Part shown: in pieces, positions 1-7,423 of the stretch | Numbering within the stretch: the stretch's first letter is position 1 | Layout: every line of letters starts with the position of its first letter | Source of the DNA: Leptolyngbya sp. O-77 | Lineage (GTDB): Bacteria; Cyanobacteriota; Cyanobacteriia; Elainellales; Elainellaceae | Length of the DNA: 64,000 bases | Reading direction: 5' to 3' | Assembly: GCF_001548395.1 (NCBI RefSeq) | Contig: NZ_AP017367.1 | Coordinates: 1,897,001 to 1,961,000, forward strand | The notes under the pieces: model-generated | What the model was told of the DNA's origin: nothing | Database searches by the model: none | What the model saw: the letters and a program-made list of their open reading frames with translations, nothing else | Program-made: the position numbers and the translations under genes

Positions 1-204
1 GCCCGTGTTGATGCGGGCGATCGCCTCGGCATATCCCGGCATGTCTTGATTTGCCACCACTTGCAGCCCCGCCATCGAGGAGCCATCGTTCACTTCGATA
101 AAGGTGAATTCCTTTTGTTCACGTTTCGTCCGCACCCAGCCGCGCACGTTTACGGCATCGTTGGGCTGGCCCTGGCGAAGGAGGTCAAGAATGCGATTCG
201 GCAT
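1..204 (-). CDS. asnS: Asparaginyl-tRNA synthetase, N-terminal 68 residues (runs off the window)
   Basis: This is the 5' end of a gene on the minus strand that continues beyond base 1. It starts at the ATG at 204-202 and reads MPNRILDLLRQGQPNDAVNV, followed by RGWVRTKRE and FIEVNDGSS. That is the anticodon-binding OB-fold of class II AsnRS, which charges tRNA-Asn in the cytoplasm. The reading frame stays open for all 68 codons to the window edge. The class II catalytic motifs lie outside the window. Asx-tRNA synthetases share this OB-fold, but the GWVRTKR and VNDGSS wording favours AsnRS over AspRS. Confidence 0.85.
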   Translation of the reverse strand, partial: MPNRILDLLRQGQPNDAVNVRGWVRTKREQKEFTFIEVNDGSSMAGLQVVANQDMPGYAEAIARINTG

Positions 205-953
205 ATTAGGGGTCAGAGGTCAGGGGTCAGGCGCAAAAGTCCTTCATTAAAAATAGCGGGTTTGGGGCGATCGCTCCCACTCTTTCACCACGTTTATCGC
301 CTAATCCCACCTTCCTAACCCAAAAAAGACTATTTGCTACAGAGCAGCAGCTTCGTAGCACTGCACAAAACCTATGGGATTGCCCCTCTGACAATTGCAA
401 TCCCAACACCGACACTTCTGGGCGATCGCCCTTCATCTCCCAACACCAAAACCTCTGGGCGATCGCCCCCCCGACACCTCTCGGAACCTCGAACTGCTGA
501 ACCAAGCCTATCACTGCTCAAGGTTTGCAGCTTATCCGAACGCTGTTGGGGCTGGTTTGCAATGACCGAGATCTCGAAGAACTGCACCTTCGCAATTGGG
601 GGGGCGTTGGCGTAAGCCCTGCGGGAGCAGCCATCGCCTACCCACCCGAAAGCTGACAGAACCAGAGCACTGAGGGCTAACGGCTCAAATCAGCGGCGGC
701 AGATGCCTTCAACTCTAGCACCAGTATCTTTCAACCATCCGCTGCATTTGAATTGTTGGGCTGCGAATGTAAGCTGAAGTTAGGTTTCCTAAATTTATTT
801 AAGGGAATAATCCTCAAATATGATGGGGTGAACTGGGTAAACCCTTAATCAGACACAATCGCTAGGGCGAGTAAGTATGGGCACTGACTGCACAGGCTGC
901 ATACATAGCAGACCTTCTGAAGCAGGCTTCTGGGAAAAACCAGGGAGGTGGAA
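205..953. other. Gene-poor region upstream of asnS and the small ORF at 954
   Basis: I see no convincing gene in these roughly 750 bases. Open frames on both strands here are short and read like chance products of GC-rich, HIP1-rich DNA. The region holds a GGGGTCAG-type direct repeat near 209-230 and two copies of TCTGGGCGATCGCCC at 417 and 454. It also holds a GCGTAAGCCCTGCGGGAGCAGC tract near 610-632 that resembles dispersed cyanobacterial repeats. A short CTGG-GAAAAA-CCAG hairpin lies just before the ribosome-binding site of the next ORF (around 930-943). The asnS promoter should be near 205-300 on the minus strand, but I cannot point to clear -35/-10 boxes. Confidence 0.5.
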
Positions 954-1190
954 ATGGATAACGGCACTGAAAAAGTAACGAAACTTCACTTGCAGGCTTT
1001 TGGTCTTTCTGATTATGCAGTCAAGCAGCTCGTAAAGGGGCTAGATGCTGCATCAATGAATGGTGGATTGAAAGAGTATTGGGCATCTGACATAAAAGGC
1101 TCTGTCGAAAAGAGATTAAAGAACCCTAAAGTGCAAGCCGCAAATCAGGCAAAACTTCAAAGGGTTCTACAGCATTTTCTTGCGGGGTGA
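954..1190 (+). CDS. Small hypothetical protein (78 aa), function unknown
   Basis: The ATG at 954 is preceded by a strong Shine-Dalgarno (AGGGAGGTGG, 942-951), which is the main reason to believe this ORF. A GTG six bases earlier is in frame but would sit inside that Shine-Dalgarno. The product is basic and helical-looking (LKEYWASDIKGSVEKRLKN) with no signal peptide or membrane segment, and I recognise no family. A second small ORF follows 42 bases downstream on the same strand, so the two may form a pair. The A+T content is higher than in neighbouring housekeeping genes, which would fit acquired DNA. It could also be a remnant of a larger gene. Confidence 0.5.
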   Translation: MDNGTEKVTKLHLQAFGLSDYAVKQLVKGLDAASMNGGLKEYWASDIKGSVEKRLKNPKVQAANQAKLQRVLQHFLAG

Positions 1191-1243
1191 GGCACATGCT
1201 GCCCTCACGAGGCAAGGGCTTATTGACCATCCGTGTGCCTCAC
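1187..1243 (+). repeat. Nested inverted repeat between two small ORFs
   Basis: GTGAGGCACA (1187-1196) pairs perfectly with TGTGCCTCAC (1234-1243). The loop contains a second small stem, GCCCT/AGGGC. The left arm covers the stop codon of the first ORF and the right arm covers the GTG start region of the second. No T-run follows, so it is not a standard terminator. A coupling or attenuation structure, or the end of a small mobile repeat, is possible. Confidence 0.5.
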
Positions 1244-1442
1244 TAGCTTCAAAAACGCTGTAACTTGGCTAGATGGTGAATCGAATGTTATCCCAGTTGA
1301 TTTTCTTAAGGGATTGACTCCTGAGAAGAGGATAGAAGTACTTCGTGCGCGTATTCACGAGTTGGAGATGCAAGAACAGACTCTTACAGAAGAAACAGCG
1401 CAACTTCTGGCACAAGCGCGAAGGATGGTAGCAAACAAGTGA
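1233..1442 (+). CDS. Small hypothetical protein (69 aa), helical/coiled-coil
   Basis: The start would be GTG at 1233, with only weak purine-rich signals upstream. The C-terminal half (PEKRIEVLRARIHELEMQEQ and onward to AQLLAQARRMVANK) has a clear heptad-like pattern and is probably a coiled coil. The antisense frame is open but reads as low-quality protein. A further 22-codon frame (GTG at 1440) overlaps the stop codon, but I do not annotate it. I know no family match. Its position after the 954 ORF and inside a shared hairpin suggests co-expression. It may be a degraded fragment. Confidence 0.35.
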   Translation: MCLTSFKNAVTWLDGESNVIPVDFLKGLTPEKRIEVLRARIHELEMQEQTLTEETAQLLAQARRMVANK

Positions 1443-1627
1443 AAATCTATCCAATTTGTTTGGATGCAGGACTTCAGGAGATGAAATCATTGGAGTACCC
1501 GCTTTAATTTTGTGCAAGAAGTTTTGGCTCAACAAATAGCTTGAATGCTATAGCCCTCACCAAAAGCATCAGCAGCCCAACAAGTGCTATACCATCAAGG
1601 TCTATCCTCTTGTTCTCTGAGGTTCTG

Positions 1628-2509
1628 ATGCACGACTGGCAATGGCGTGACTGGCGCGGCGCGTCTTACCTGACCTGTAGTTTGCTGGACGGGTTTGATC
1701 ACGGCTTTTTTACCCGGCAGTTTGCGCCGTGTAGCCCAGAAGACCTAACCCTGGCGCTGAAGCCGGAGGCACGACTGCTGCGGGTGAAGCAGGTGCATGG
1801 CAATCGGGTGTTGGGCGCGGCAGAGATTTTAGCAAAAGAGTCCGCAGGTCTGGGCGTGGCGGATGAGTCGGGCTGGCCGCAGGCCGATGGCAGCGTGACG
1901 GATGGGACGCTGGAGGCGGCGTGGGTCTGCTCGGCAGACTGTGTGCCTGCGCTGATTGCGGACGTTTCGACGGGGCGGGTGGCAGCGGTTCATGCGGGCT
2001 GGCGAGGCACAGCGCTGGAGATCGTGCCCGTGGCGATCGCCCGGTTGCAGGAGCGTGGCAGTCGGCTGGCAGACCTGCGGGTAGCGCTGGGCCCGGCGAT
2101 CGCCGGCGAGGTGTACCAGGTTTCAACAACCGTTGCCGCCGAAGTGGGCGCGACCGTATTGCCGGAATTTGCCGGACGCTGGCGACAGGACGCTGCCCCG
2201 CTCGATCCGCAAGCGCCGTCGAGCGATGTGCCCGATCCGGCCAAACCGCGACTGCCCGATGAAGTGGCTGAGGCCATTCTGGAAACGCTGGGGTCGCTGC
2301 CCCATTCGCCGCTACATCCCGACCCACAGCCCGGTCGGGTGCGGCTGGATGTGCGCCGGGTCAACGCGCTGCAACTGCTGAATCTGGGTCTATTGCCAGA
2401 GCAGGTGGCGATCGCCCCCTACTGCACCTATCAAACGCCGGAGCTTTTCTTTTCCTATCGGCGAGAGCGGCGAAAGCAGGTGCAGTGGTCGGGAATTGTC
2501 AGTCGGTAA
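1628..2509 (+). CDS. pgeF: Laccase-domain purine nucleoside phosphorylase family protein (PgeF/YfiH, DUF152)
   Basis: The protein carries the hallmarks of the YfiH/PgeF/LACC1 family. These are VKQVHGNRV (first His), CSADCVPALI (Cys) and AAVHAGWRGTA (second His), the residues that bind zinc and form the active site, with a C-terminal APYCTYQTPELFFSYRRE block. Members were first called multicopper polyphenol oxidases. They are now known to act on purine nucleosides and in some bacteria to edit peptidoglycan precursors; which of these applies here is open. The frame is open from 1541, but the conserved part begins at MHDWQWRDW, so I choose ATG 1628 (293 aa). An insertion of about 20 Pro/Asp-rich residues sits in the second half. 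It stands alone in the + direction. Confidence 0.85.
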   Translation: MHDWQWRDWRGASYLTCSLLDGFDHGFFTRQFAPCSPEDLTLALKPEARLLRVKQVHGNRVLGAAEILAKESAGLGVADESGWPQADGSVTDGTLEAAWVCSADCVPALIADVSTGRVAAVHAGWRGTALEIVPVAIARLQERGSRLADLRVALGPAIAGEVYQVSTTVAAEVGATVLPEFAGRWRQDAAPLDPQAPSSDVPDPAKPRLPDEVAEAILETLGSLPHSPLHPDPQPGRVRLDVRRVNALQLLNLGLLPEQVAIAPYCTYQTPELFFSYRRERRKQVQWSGIVSR

Positions 2510-2686
2510 GCGTCTGGTAAGCTGGTGGGACGCAGAGCATCAGGCATCTGAGTCAGTGTTGAGAAAAGTAACCTTTGTGGGAATTCTGAATAAGAAGCAT
2601 TGGGCGGAGAATTTTCTGGCGGCAGATGCCCCGTGTTTCATCTCCCATGTTTCGCCTGGTGTGTGAGCGATGGTTAATCAGCGTCA

Positions 2687-3976
2687 ATGATTAGGGTGGA
2701 ACCGATCGATAGAGTCAGCAGCGTTAGAGTCAGCAGCGTTGTGGACAGTTGGGAGCAGCAGGGATCGATTCTGGACGCGGTAAGCGTCGGAGTGGTGGTC
2801 TGTGGACGGCGGGCCGAGATACTGTTTTGCAACCAGATAGGGCGATCGCTCTTGGGGCGGACGGGCGATTTGCCACCGGATAGCCCGCTCGAATGCCTGA
2901 CTGAAGGCTGGATTTGTGAAGCGGGGTCGAAGCTATCGGTGGCGCAGTTGGTTCAGCAGGCGATCGCCACTGGCGCGACCCTGCAAGCGGTGGTGGGGAT
3001 ACCCCAGGCTGGGCAGAATGGTGCTTTCGGAGGGTCTGTTACCTGGCTCAGGCTGAGCATCCAGCCCTTGCCTCCGAGCACTTCTGCGTCAGGGGCGGTT
3101 TGCACACTGATCGACCTCACCGAGCAGCGCCCCGCAGCGCAACAGGGACGATTTCCGCAGGGATTGCGTTGCGAATCGCAGCGTGATCAAGTCGCAGACC
3201 TAGTGCTGGCCCGGCAAGAATTGATGCGGCGCACCGAGCAGCTAGAGGCGATCAACCGCGAGCTAGAGTCCTTTTCCTACTCGGTGTCGCACGATTTGCG
3301 GGCCCCCCTGCGCCATATTTCGGGCTTTGTGGCGGCCTTGGGCGATCGCCTAGCGGCCAACGGCTGGCTGGATGACCCCAAAGTGACTCACTATCTGGAC
3401 ACCATTCGCAACAGCAGCCGCAAGATGGGCTTGCTAATCGACGGATTACTCGATCTCTCGCGGGTGACGCGGCGATCGCTCGTGCAACGTCCCGTCTCGC
3501 TGCGGCCGCTGGTCGATCGGGCGATCGCCCTGGCCACGTCCGACGAACAGCCCGGTTTCCCCGTCGAATTTGTGATTGGGGATTTGCCAACGGTGTCGGG
3601 CGACGCGACCCTGCTCCAGCAGGTGTTTGCCAATCTGATCGACAATGCCGTCAAGTTCAGCCGCCCCACGCCCCAGCCCCGCGTCGAAATCGGCTGCCTG
3701 CCTAACCATACGCTGTTCGTCCGCGATAACGGCGTGGGCTTTCCGCCCGAATTCACTGATCAGATCTTTGGCGCATTCCAGCGGCTCCATCCGGAGCAGG
3801 AATTTGAGGGCATGGGCATTGGGCTGGCGCTGGTGCAGCGCATCATCCTGCGCCACGGCGGCAAAATCTGGGCAGAGAGCCAGCCTGGGCAGGGCAGCAC
3901 GCTCTATTTCACCCTCCAGGAGGTTCAGATATCCGGAGACAGTGAATCGGAGTCAGGATTGGAACGCGGCAGGTGA
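2687..3976 (+). CDS. PAS-domain sensor histidine kinase
   Basis: This is a 429-residue soluble two-component sensor. Residues about 25-145 form a PAS-like domain (LDAVSVGVVVCGRRAEILFCN, ending TLIDLTEQ). A short helical linker follows, then a HisKA domain with the H-box SYSVSHDLRAPLRH (His202), then an HATPase_c domain with an N-box (FANLIDNAVKF), G1 (DNGVGF) and G2 (GMGIGLALV). All catalytic motifs are intact. The DHp/CA part resembles the light- and redox-sensing kinases of the Cph1/BphP kind (SYSVSHDLRAPLR), but no GAF/PHY chromophore domain is present. No response regulator gene is adjacent, so the partner is unknown. The C-terminal tail after the kinase core is acidic. Confidence 0.9.
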   Translation: MIRVEPIDRVSSVRVSSVVDSWEQQGSILDAVSVGVVVCGRRAEILFCNQIGRSLLGRTGDLPPDSPLECLTEGWICEAGSKLSVAQLVQQAIATGATLQAVVGIPQAGQNGAFGGSVTWLRLSIQPLPPSTSASGAVCTLIDLTEQRPAAQQGRFPQGLRCESQRDQVADLVLARQELMRRTEQLEAINRELESFSYSVSHDLRAPLRHISGFVAALGDRLAANGWLDDPKVTHYLDTIRNSSRKMGLLIDGLLDLSRVTRRSLVQRPVSLRPLVDRAIALATSDEQPGFPVEFVIGDLPTVSGDATLLQQVFANLIDNAVKFSRPTPQPRVEIGCLPNHTLFVRDNGVGFPPEFTDQIFGAFQRLHPEQEFEGMGIGLALVQRIILRHGGKIWAESQPGQGSTLYFTLQEVQISGDSESESGLERGR

Positions 3977-4203
3977 GCGCGTGAGACAAAAGCGCTACCA
4001 TAATTGCCTTCCCGACCCCTGATTATGGATATATACAGGGCTGACGCGCTTGCGATGAATGTTCTGGATTTTGGATGATTTCTTGCGGGCCCAGTTTGCG
4101 AGAGAGCATCTTGCGAGACATCACCCCACTGCGTCAGCCTGAATTCAGTCCGATATATAGTCCGAAGTCCGAATTGAGTTGCTGAACCCCTTGAGTAAAT
4201 TCC

Positions 4204-5247
4204 ATGATGCTAACGACTGAGAGTCGGGTTGCCATTCTGCTGCATGAGGGAACGCAGGGTTCCCACGGGAAAACAGGGCTGTCGCTGCTGCGCTATAGCG
4301 ACATTCCGATTGTGGCGGTGATTGACCAAGCGGCGGTGGGGCGATCGCTGCCTGAAGTGACGGGCATCAACCGCGATGTGCCGATCGTGGCCTCGGTGCG
4401 CGAGGCGCTGGCCTATGCTCCAACCGTGCTGACCATTGGCATTGCGCCGTCGGGTGGGGCGCTGCCCGATGCCTGGTGGCAAGAGGTGAAGGACGGCGTA
4501 GCGGCGGGGCTGTCGGTGGTCAACGGGCTGCACACGCCAATGGCGACGGCTCCCGACTTGCAGGAGCTGGTGCGCGACGGGCAGTGGATTTGGGACGTGC
4601 GGCAGGAGCCAGCGGGGCTGACGGTGGGCAGCGGCAAAGCGCGATCGCTCTCCTGCAAGCGGGTGCTGACCGTGGGCACCGATATGAGCGTGGGCAAAAT
4701 GTCTGCCAGCCTGGAGCTAGACCGGGCCTGTCGGGAGCGGGGGCTGCGATCGCGCTTCATCGCCACCGGGCAAACGGGGCTAATGCTGGGGCACGACGGC
4801 ATTCCGCTGGATGCAGTGCGGATTGACTTTGCTGCTGGAGCCGTCGAGCAAGCCGTGCTGCGGAATGCGCCCAACCAAGACATTCTGCACATCGAGGGCC
4901 AGGGTTCCCTGATGAATCCCGCCTCCACGGCCACGCTGCCCCTGATGCGCGGCAGCCAGCCCACCCACCTCGTCCTGGTTCACCGCGCGGGCCAGACCGA
5001 AATCCGCAGCTTCCCCGATTTCCACATTCCGCCGTTACCGGAAGTCATCCAGGTTTATGAAACCGTCGTTCGTGCAGGTGGCACCTTTGCCCCGACCAAA
5101 GTGGTGGCGATCGCCCTCAACACCTTTCACCTCGACGAAGCAGCGGCAAAGCGAGCGATCGCCCAGACTCAGGACGAAACCGGACTGCCCTGCACGGACG
5201 TAATCCGGTTTGGAGCGGAGGGGATTTTGGAGGCGATCCTAGAGTAA
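4204..5247 (+). CDS. DUF1611 domain-containing P-loop protein
   Basis: The product (347 aa) has an N-terminal Rossmann-like half (RVAILLHEGT, then VLTIGIAPSGG) and a C-terminal P-loop half with GTDMSVGKMSAS (around residue 159). This is the DUF1611 architecture; the family is related to dethiobiotin-synthetase-like NTPases, and one member (DgcN) acts in D-glutamate metabolism. The substrate here is unknown. DgcN-type genes are usually next to a DgcA-type enolase-superfamily epimerase, but none is adjacent. Two ATG codons in a row (4204, 4207) make the start uncertain by one residue. The gene ends 37 bases from the end of the convergent radical SAM gene. Confidence 0.85.
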   Translation: MMLTTESRVAILLHEGTQGSHGKTGLSLLRYSDIPIVAVIDQAAVGRSLPEVTGINRDVPIVASVREALAYAPTVLTIGIAPSGGALPDAWWQEVKDGVAAGLSVVNGLHTPMATAPDLQELVRDGQWIWDVRQEPAGLTVGSGKARSLSCKRVLTVGTDMSVGKMSASLELDRACRERGLRSRFIATGQTGLMLGHDGIPLDAVRIDFAAGAVEQAVLRNAPNQDILHIEGQGSLMNPASTATLPLMRGSQPTHLVLVHRAGQTEIRSFPDFHIPPLPEVIQVYETVVRAGGTFAPTKVVAIALNTFHLDEAAAKRAIAQTQDETGLPCTDVIRFGAEGILEAILE

Positions 5248-5284
5248 GGTAAGAATGAGAGCAACGTTTCTGAAGTGATCTTGC

Positions 5285-6859
5285 TTATTCTATCACCTTG
5301 GCTACGGGACGCTCGTCCACCGTCTGCACCGTCTGCACCGCTGCCAAAGCCGCTAACTGCGCCTCAAGCTGTGCCTTCACCACATGGCGATATTGGAAGA
5401 AATGCTCGCCTGTGCCGAGGGCGACGAGGTAGTCGTAGAGCAGGCGCGGCTTGGTGAGGGCGATCGCCAGCAGTTGCCACCAAAAGCGGAAGCGGGTGGA
5501 GCGCAGCACGCCCTGTCGCCAGCAGAGGGCGCTAAACAGTCGCCACTCGGTGCGGGTAAAGGGGCGATCGCTCTTGGCCCGCCAGCCATTCATCATGCGG
5601 AAATGGCGAAAGGTGCGCTTCATGAAGTTCATCGGGTCATAGATAGACCAAAAGGCATCGATATATTCGCGGGCGATTTCTTCCACGGGGCGCGTCGGCA
5701 CAAAGTTCATGATCGTGCCCTGATGGAAGGTTCCCAGACCATCGGTGAGCCGCCCCTCCTGCTGAAGTCGGTTCCACAGGGCCGTATTGCGGAGCGCCTG
5801 CAAAATGCTAAATTGCGCCTGAGGAATTCCGGTTTCTTGAATAAACTCACGCACGCGCCGCCCCGCCCCCGGACGTTCGCCATCAAAGCCGATGATGAAG
5901 CCTGCCATGATTTGCAGCCCGGCCCGCGTGACCTTGTGGCAAGCATCGATCAGCGATTGGCGCGTGTTTTGTAGTTTATTAATGCCCACCAAGCTCTCGG
6001 TATCGGGCGTTTCAATGCCCATGAAGACAATCGTAAAACCTGCTTTCACCATGAGTTCTAAAAGTTCGTCATCTTCTGCTAGGTTCAGCGAGGCTTCGGT
6101 AAGTAAGATAAACGGATACTGGTGCGCCTCCATCCAGGGAATTAGTGCCCGCAGGAACACCTTGGCATTGCGCTTGTTGCCGATAAAGTTGTCGTCTACC
6201 ACAAACACATAGCGCCGCCAGCCCAGGTCATACAGGCGATCAAACTCCGCCAGCATTTGCTCTGGTGTCTTGGTGCGGGGCTTGCGGCCATAGAGGTTAA
6301 TGATGTCGCAGAACTCGCACTGAAAGGGGCAACCGCGGGAGAACTGCACAGTAATCGCCAGGTAAGCTTCTAAATCCAGCAGGTCAAAGCGGGGAATCGG
6401 CGTTTGCGTGACATCGGGCTTTTCGGCAGAGCGAAAGATGCCGCTGGGTTCATGGCGGGCGATCGCCTCCAGAAACAGAGGAATCGTGCATTCTCCCTCA
6501 TCCAGAATCAGATAATGTGCGCCCGCCTCCAGCGCCACATCTGGATAGGATGTGGGATAGGGGCCGCCCACTGCCACTTTCTTACCCAGCGCCACGCCCT
6601 TGCGAATCAGCGCTTGAAAGTCTGCTTTTTGAATCACCATTGCTGAGATCATGACCAGATCGCACCAGGCCCAGTCGTCTTCCGTTTCAGGACGGACATT
6701 GCGATCGGCAAAGCGCAGGTTCCAGTCCTCCGGCAGCATCGCCGCCACCGTAATCAGGCCGAGGGGCGGATTGGTCGATCGCAGTCCCGCCAGATTCAGC
6801 GTTTCCTGATACGACCAGAAGGAATTGGGCATCACAGGCCAGAGCAGCAGCACGTTCAT
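5285..6859 (-). CDS. B12-binding radical SAM protein (DUF4070 family)
   Basis: The chosen start is MNVLLLWPVMPNSFWSYQ (ATG at 6859); the frame extends 12 codons further up without family support. Residues about 1-150 form a B12-binding Rossmann domain (PPLGLITVAAMLP, VGGPYPTSYP). The radical SAM core follows with the cluster motif SRGCPFQCEFCDI (CxxxCxxC) and the C-terminal DUF4070 region (YIDAFWSIYDPMNFMKR). This family includes the hopanoid C-2 methylase HpnP and related methyltransferases. The N-terminus is HpnP-like, but I cannot assign the substrate. The C-terminal tail is rich in Ala/Val/Thr. The gene is transcribed alone, convergent with the DUF1611 gene. Confidence 0.85.
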   Translation of the reverse strand: MNVLLLWPVMPNSFWSYQETLNLAGLRSTNPPLGLITVAAMLPEDWNLRFADRNVRPETEDDWAWCDLVMISAMVIQKADFQALIRKGVALGKKVAVGGPYPTSYPDVALEAGAHYLILDEGECTIPLFLEAIARHEPSGIFRSAEKPDVTQTPIPRFDLLDLEAYLAITVQFSRGCPFQCEFCDIINLYGRKPRTKTPEQMLAEFDRLYDLGWRRYVFVVDDNFIGNKRNAKVFLRALIPWMEAHQYPFILLTEASLNLAEDDELLELMVKAGFTIVFMGIETPDTESLVGINKLQNTRQSLIDACHKVTRAGLQIMAGFIIGFDGERPGAGRRVREFIQETGIPQAQFSILQALRNTALWNRLQQEGRLTDGLGTFHQGTIMNFVPTRPVEEIAREYIDAFWSIYDPMNFMKRTFRHFRMMNGWRAKSDRPFTRTEWRLFSALCWRQGVLRSTRFRFWWQLLAIALTKPRLLYDYLVALGTGEHFFQYRHVVKAQLEAQLAALAAVQTVQTVDERPVAKVIE

Positions 6860-7079
6860 AGGCACTCCAGGGGCGAGGAGAATCCGTGATGGCAAGGCGT
6901 TAGGAATTGGGAATTAGACGTTAAGGGCTGGCGGAATGGTCAGCGCTGAAAAGAGGGTCATCAATTTGGCCTGTCCGACATTTACCTGTCCTAACTGGCT
7001 TGCCAGGGGCTATTTCATGTCCCCTTAACCTACGCCGATTCATAACATTAGGGATTATCTATTCACGATTCGTTTCATT

Positions 7080-7177
7080 TTCCGTTAACTTCCGTTACGC
7101 TCTGCGATCCCGTTCCGGAAAGTTCTGCTTCCGTTAACTTCCGTTACGCTCTGCGATCCCGTTCCCGAAAGTTCTGC
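7080..7177. repeat. 49-bp tandem direct repeat in a 564-bp intergenic region
   Basis: Unit 1 (7080-7128) and unit 2 (7129-7177) are identical except for one G/C difference. Each begins TTCCGTTAACTTCCGTTACG and ends AAAGTTCTGC. They lie in the only long non-coding stretch between the divergent radical SAM gene (start 6859) and the caspase-GUN4 gene (start 7424). I see no gene in 6860-7423. Each unit itself contains two TTCCGTTA half-repeats about 10 bases apart, so the region offers four evenly phased TTCCGTTA boxes, which could be binding sites for a regulator of either gene. Confidence 0.8.
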
Positions 7178-7423
7178 CGACTGGGACCGGGTGTCCCCAA
7201 AATGCCCTCCAACTGTACCCAGTTGTGCCCATTGCAACCGTACAAGTTCGCTATTTTGAAAAAATCACCGTATTCTTGAAGTTAAGCGTTCTGAAAATGA
7301 GGAAAGACGAGCAATCACCTGGCTTGCCAAATTTTCTAAAACTGTCAACCCGGAGCAGTTTGCTCCGGAATCGGGTGACCTTCCCAGCCGCACCAGATTC
7401 TACCGCTGGCTCAGGCGTTCACT

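Noticed and set aside
1710..2327. Long open frame antisense to the laccase-domain gene
   Set aside because: GC-rich third positions of the real gene leave the opposite strand open. The product is Pro/Arg/Ser-rich with no family signal.
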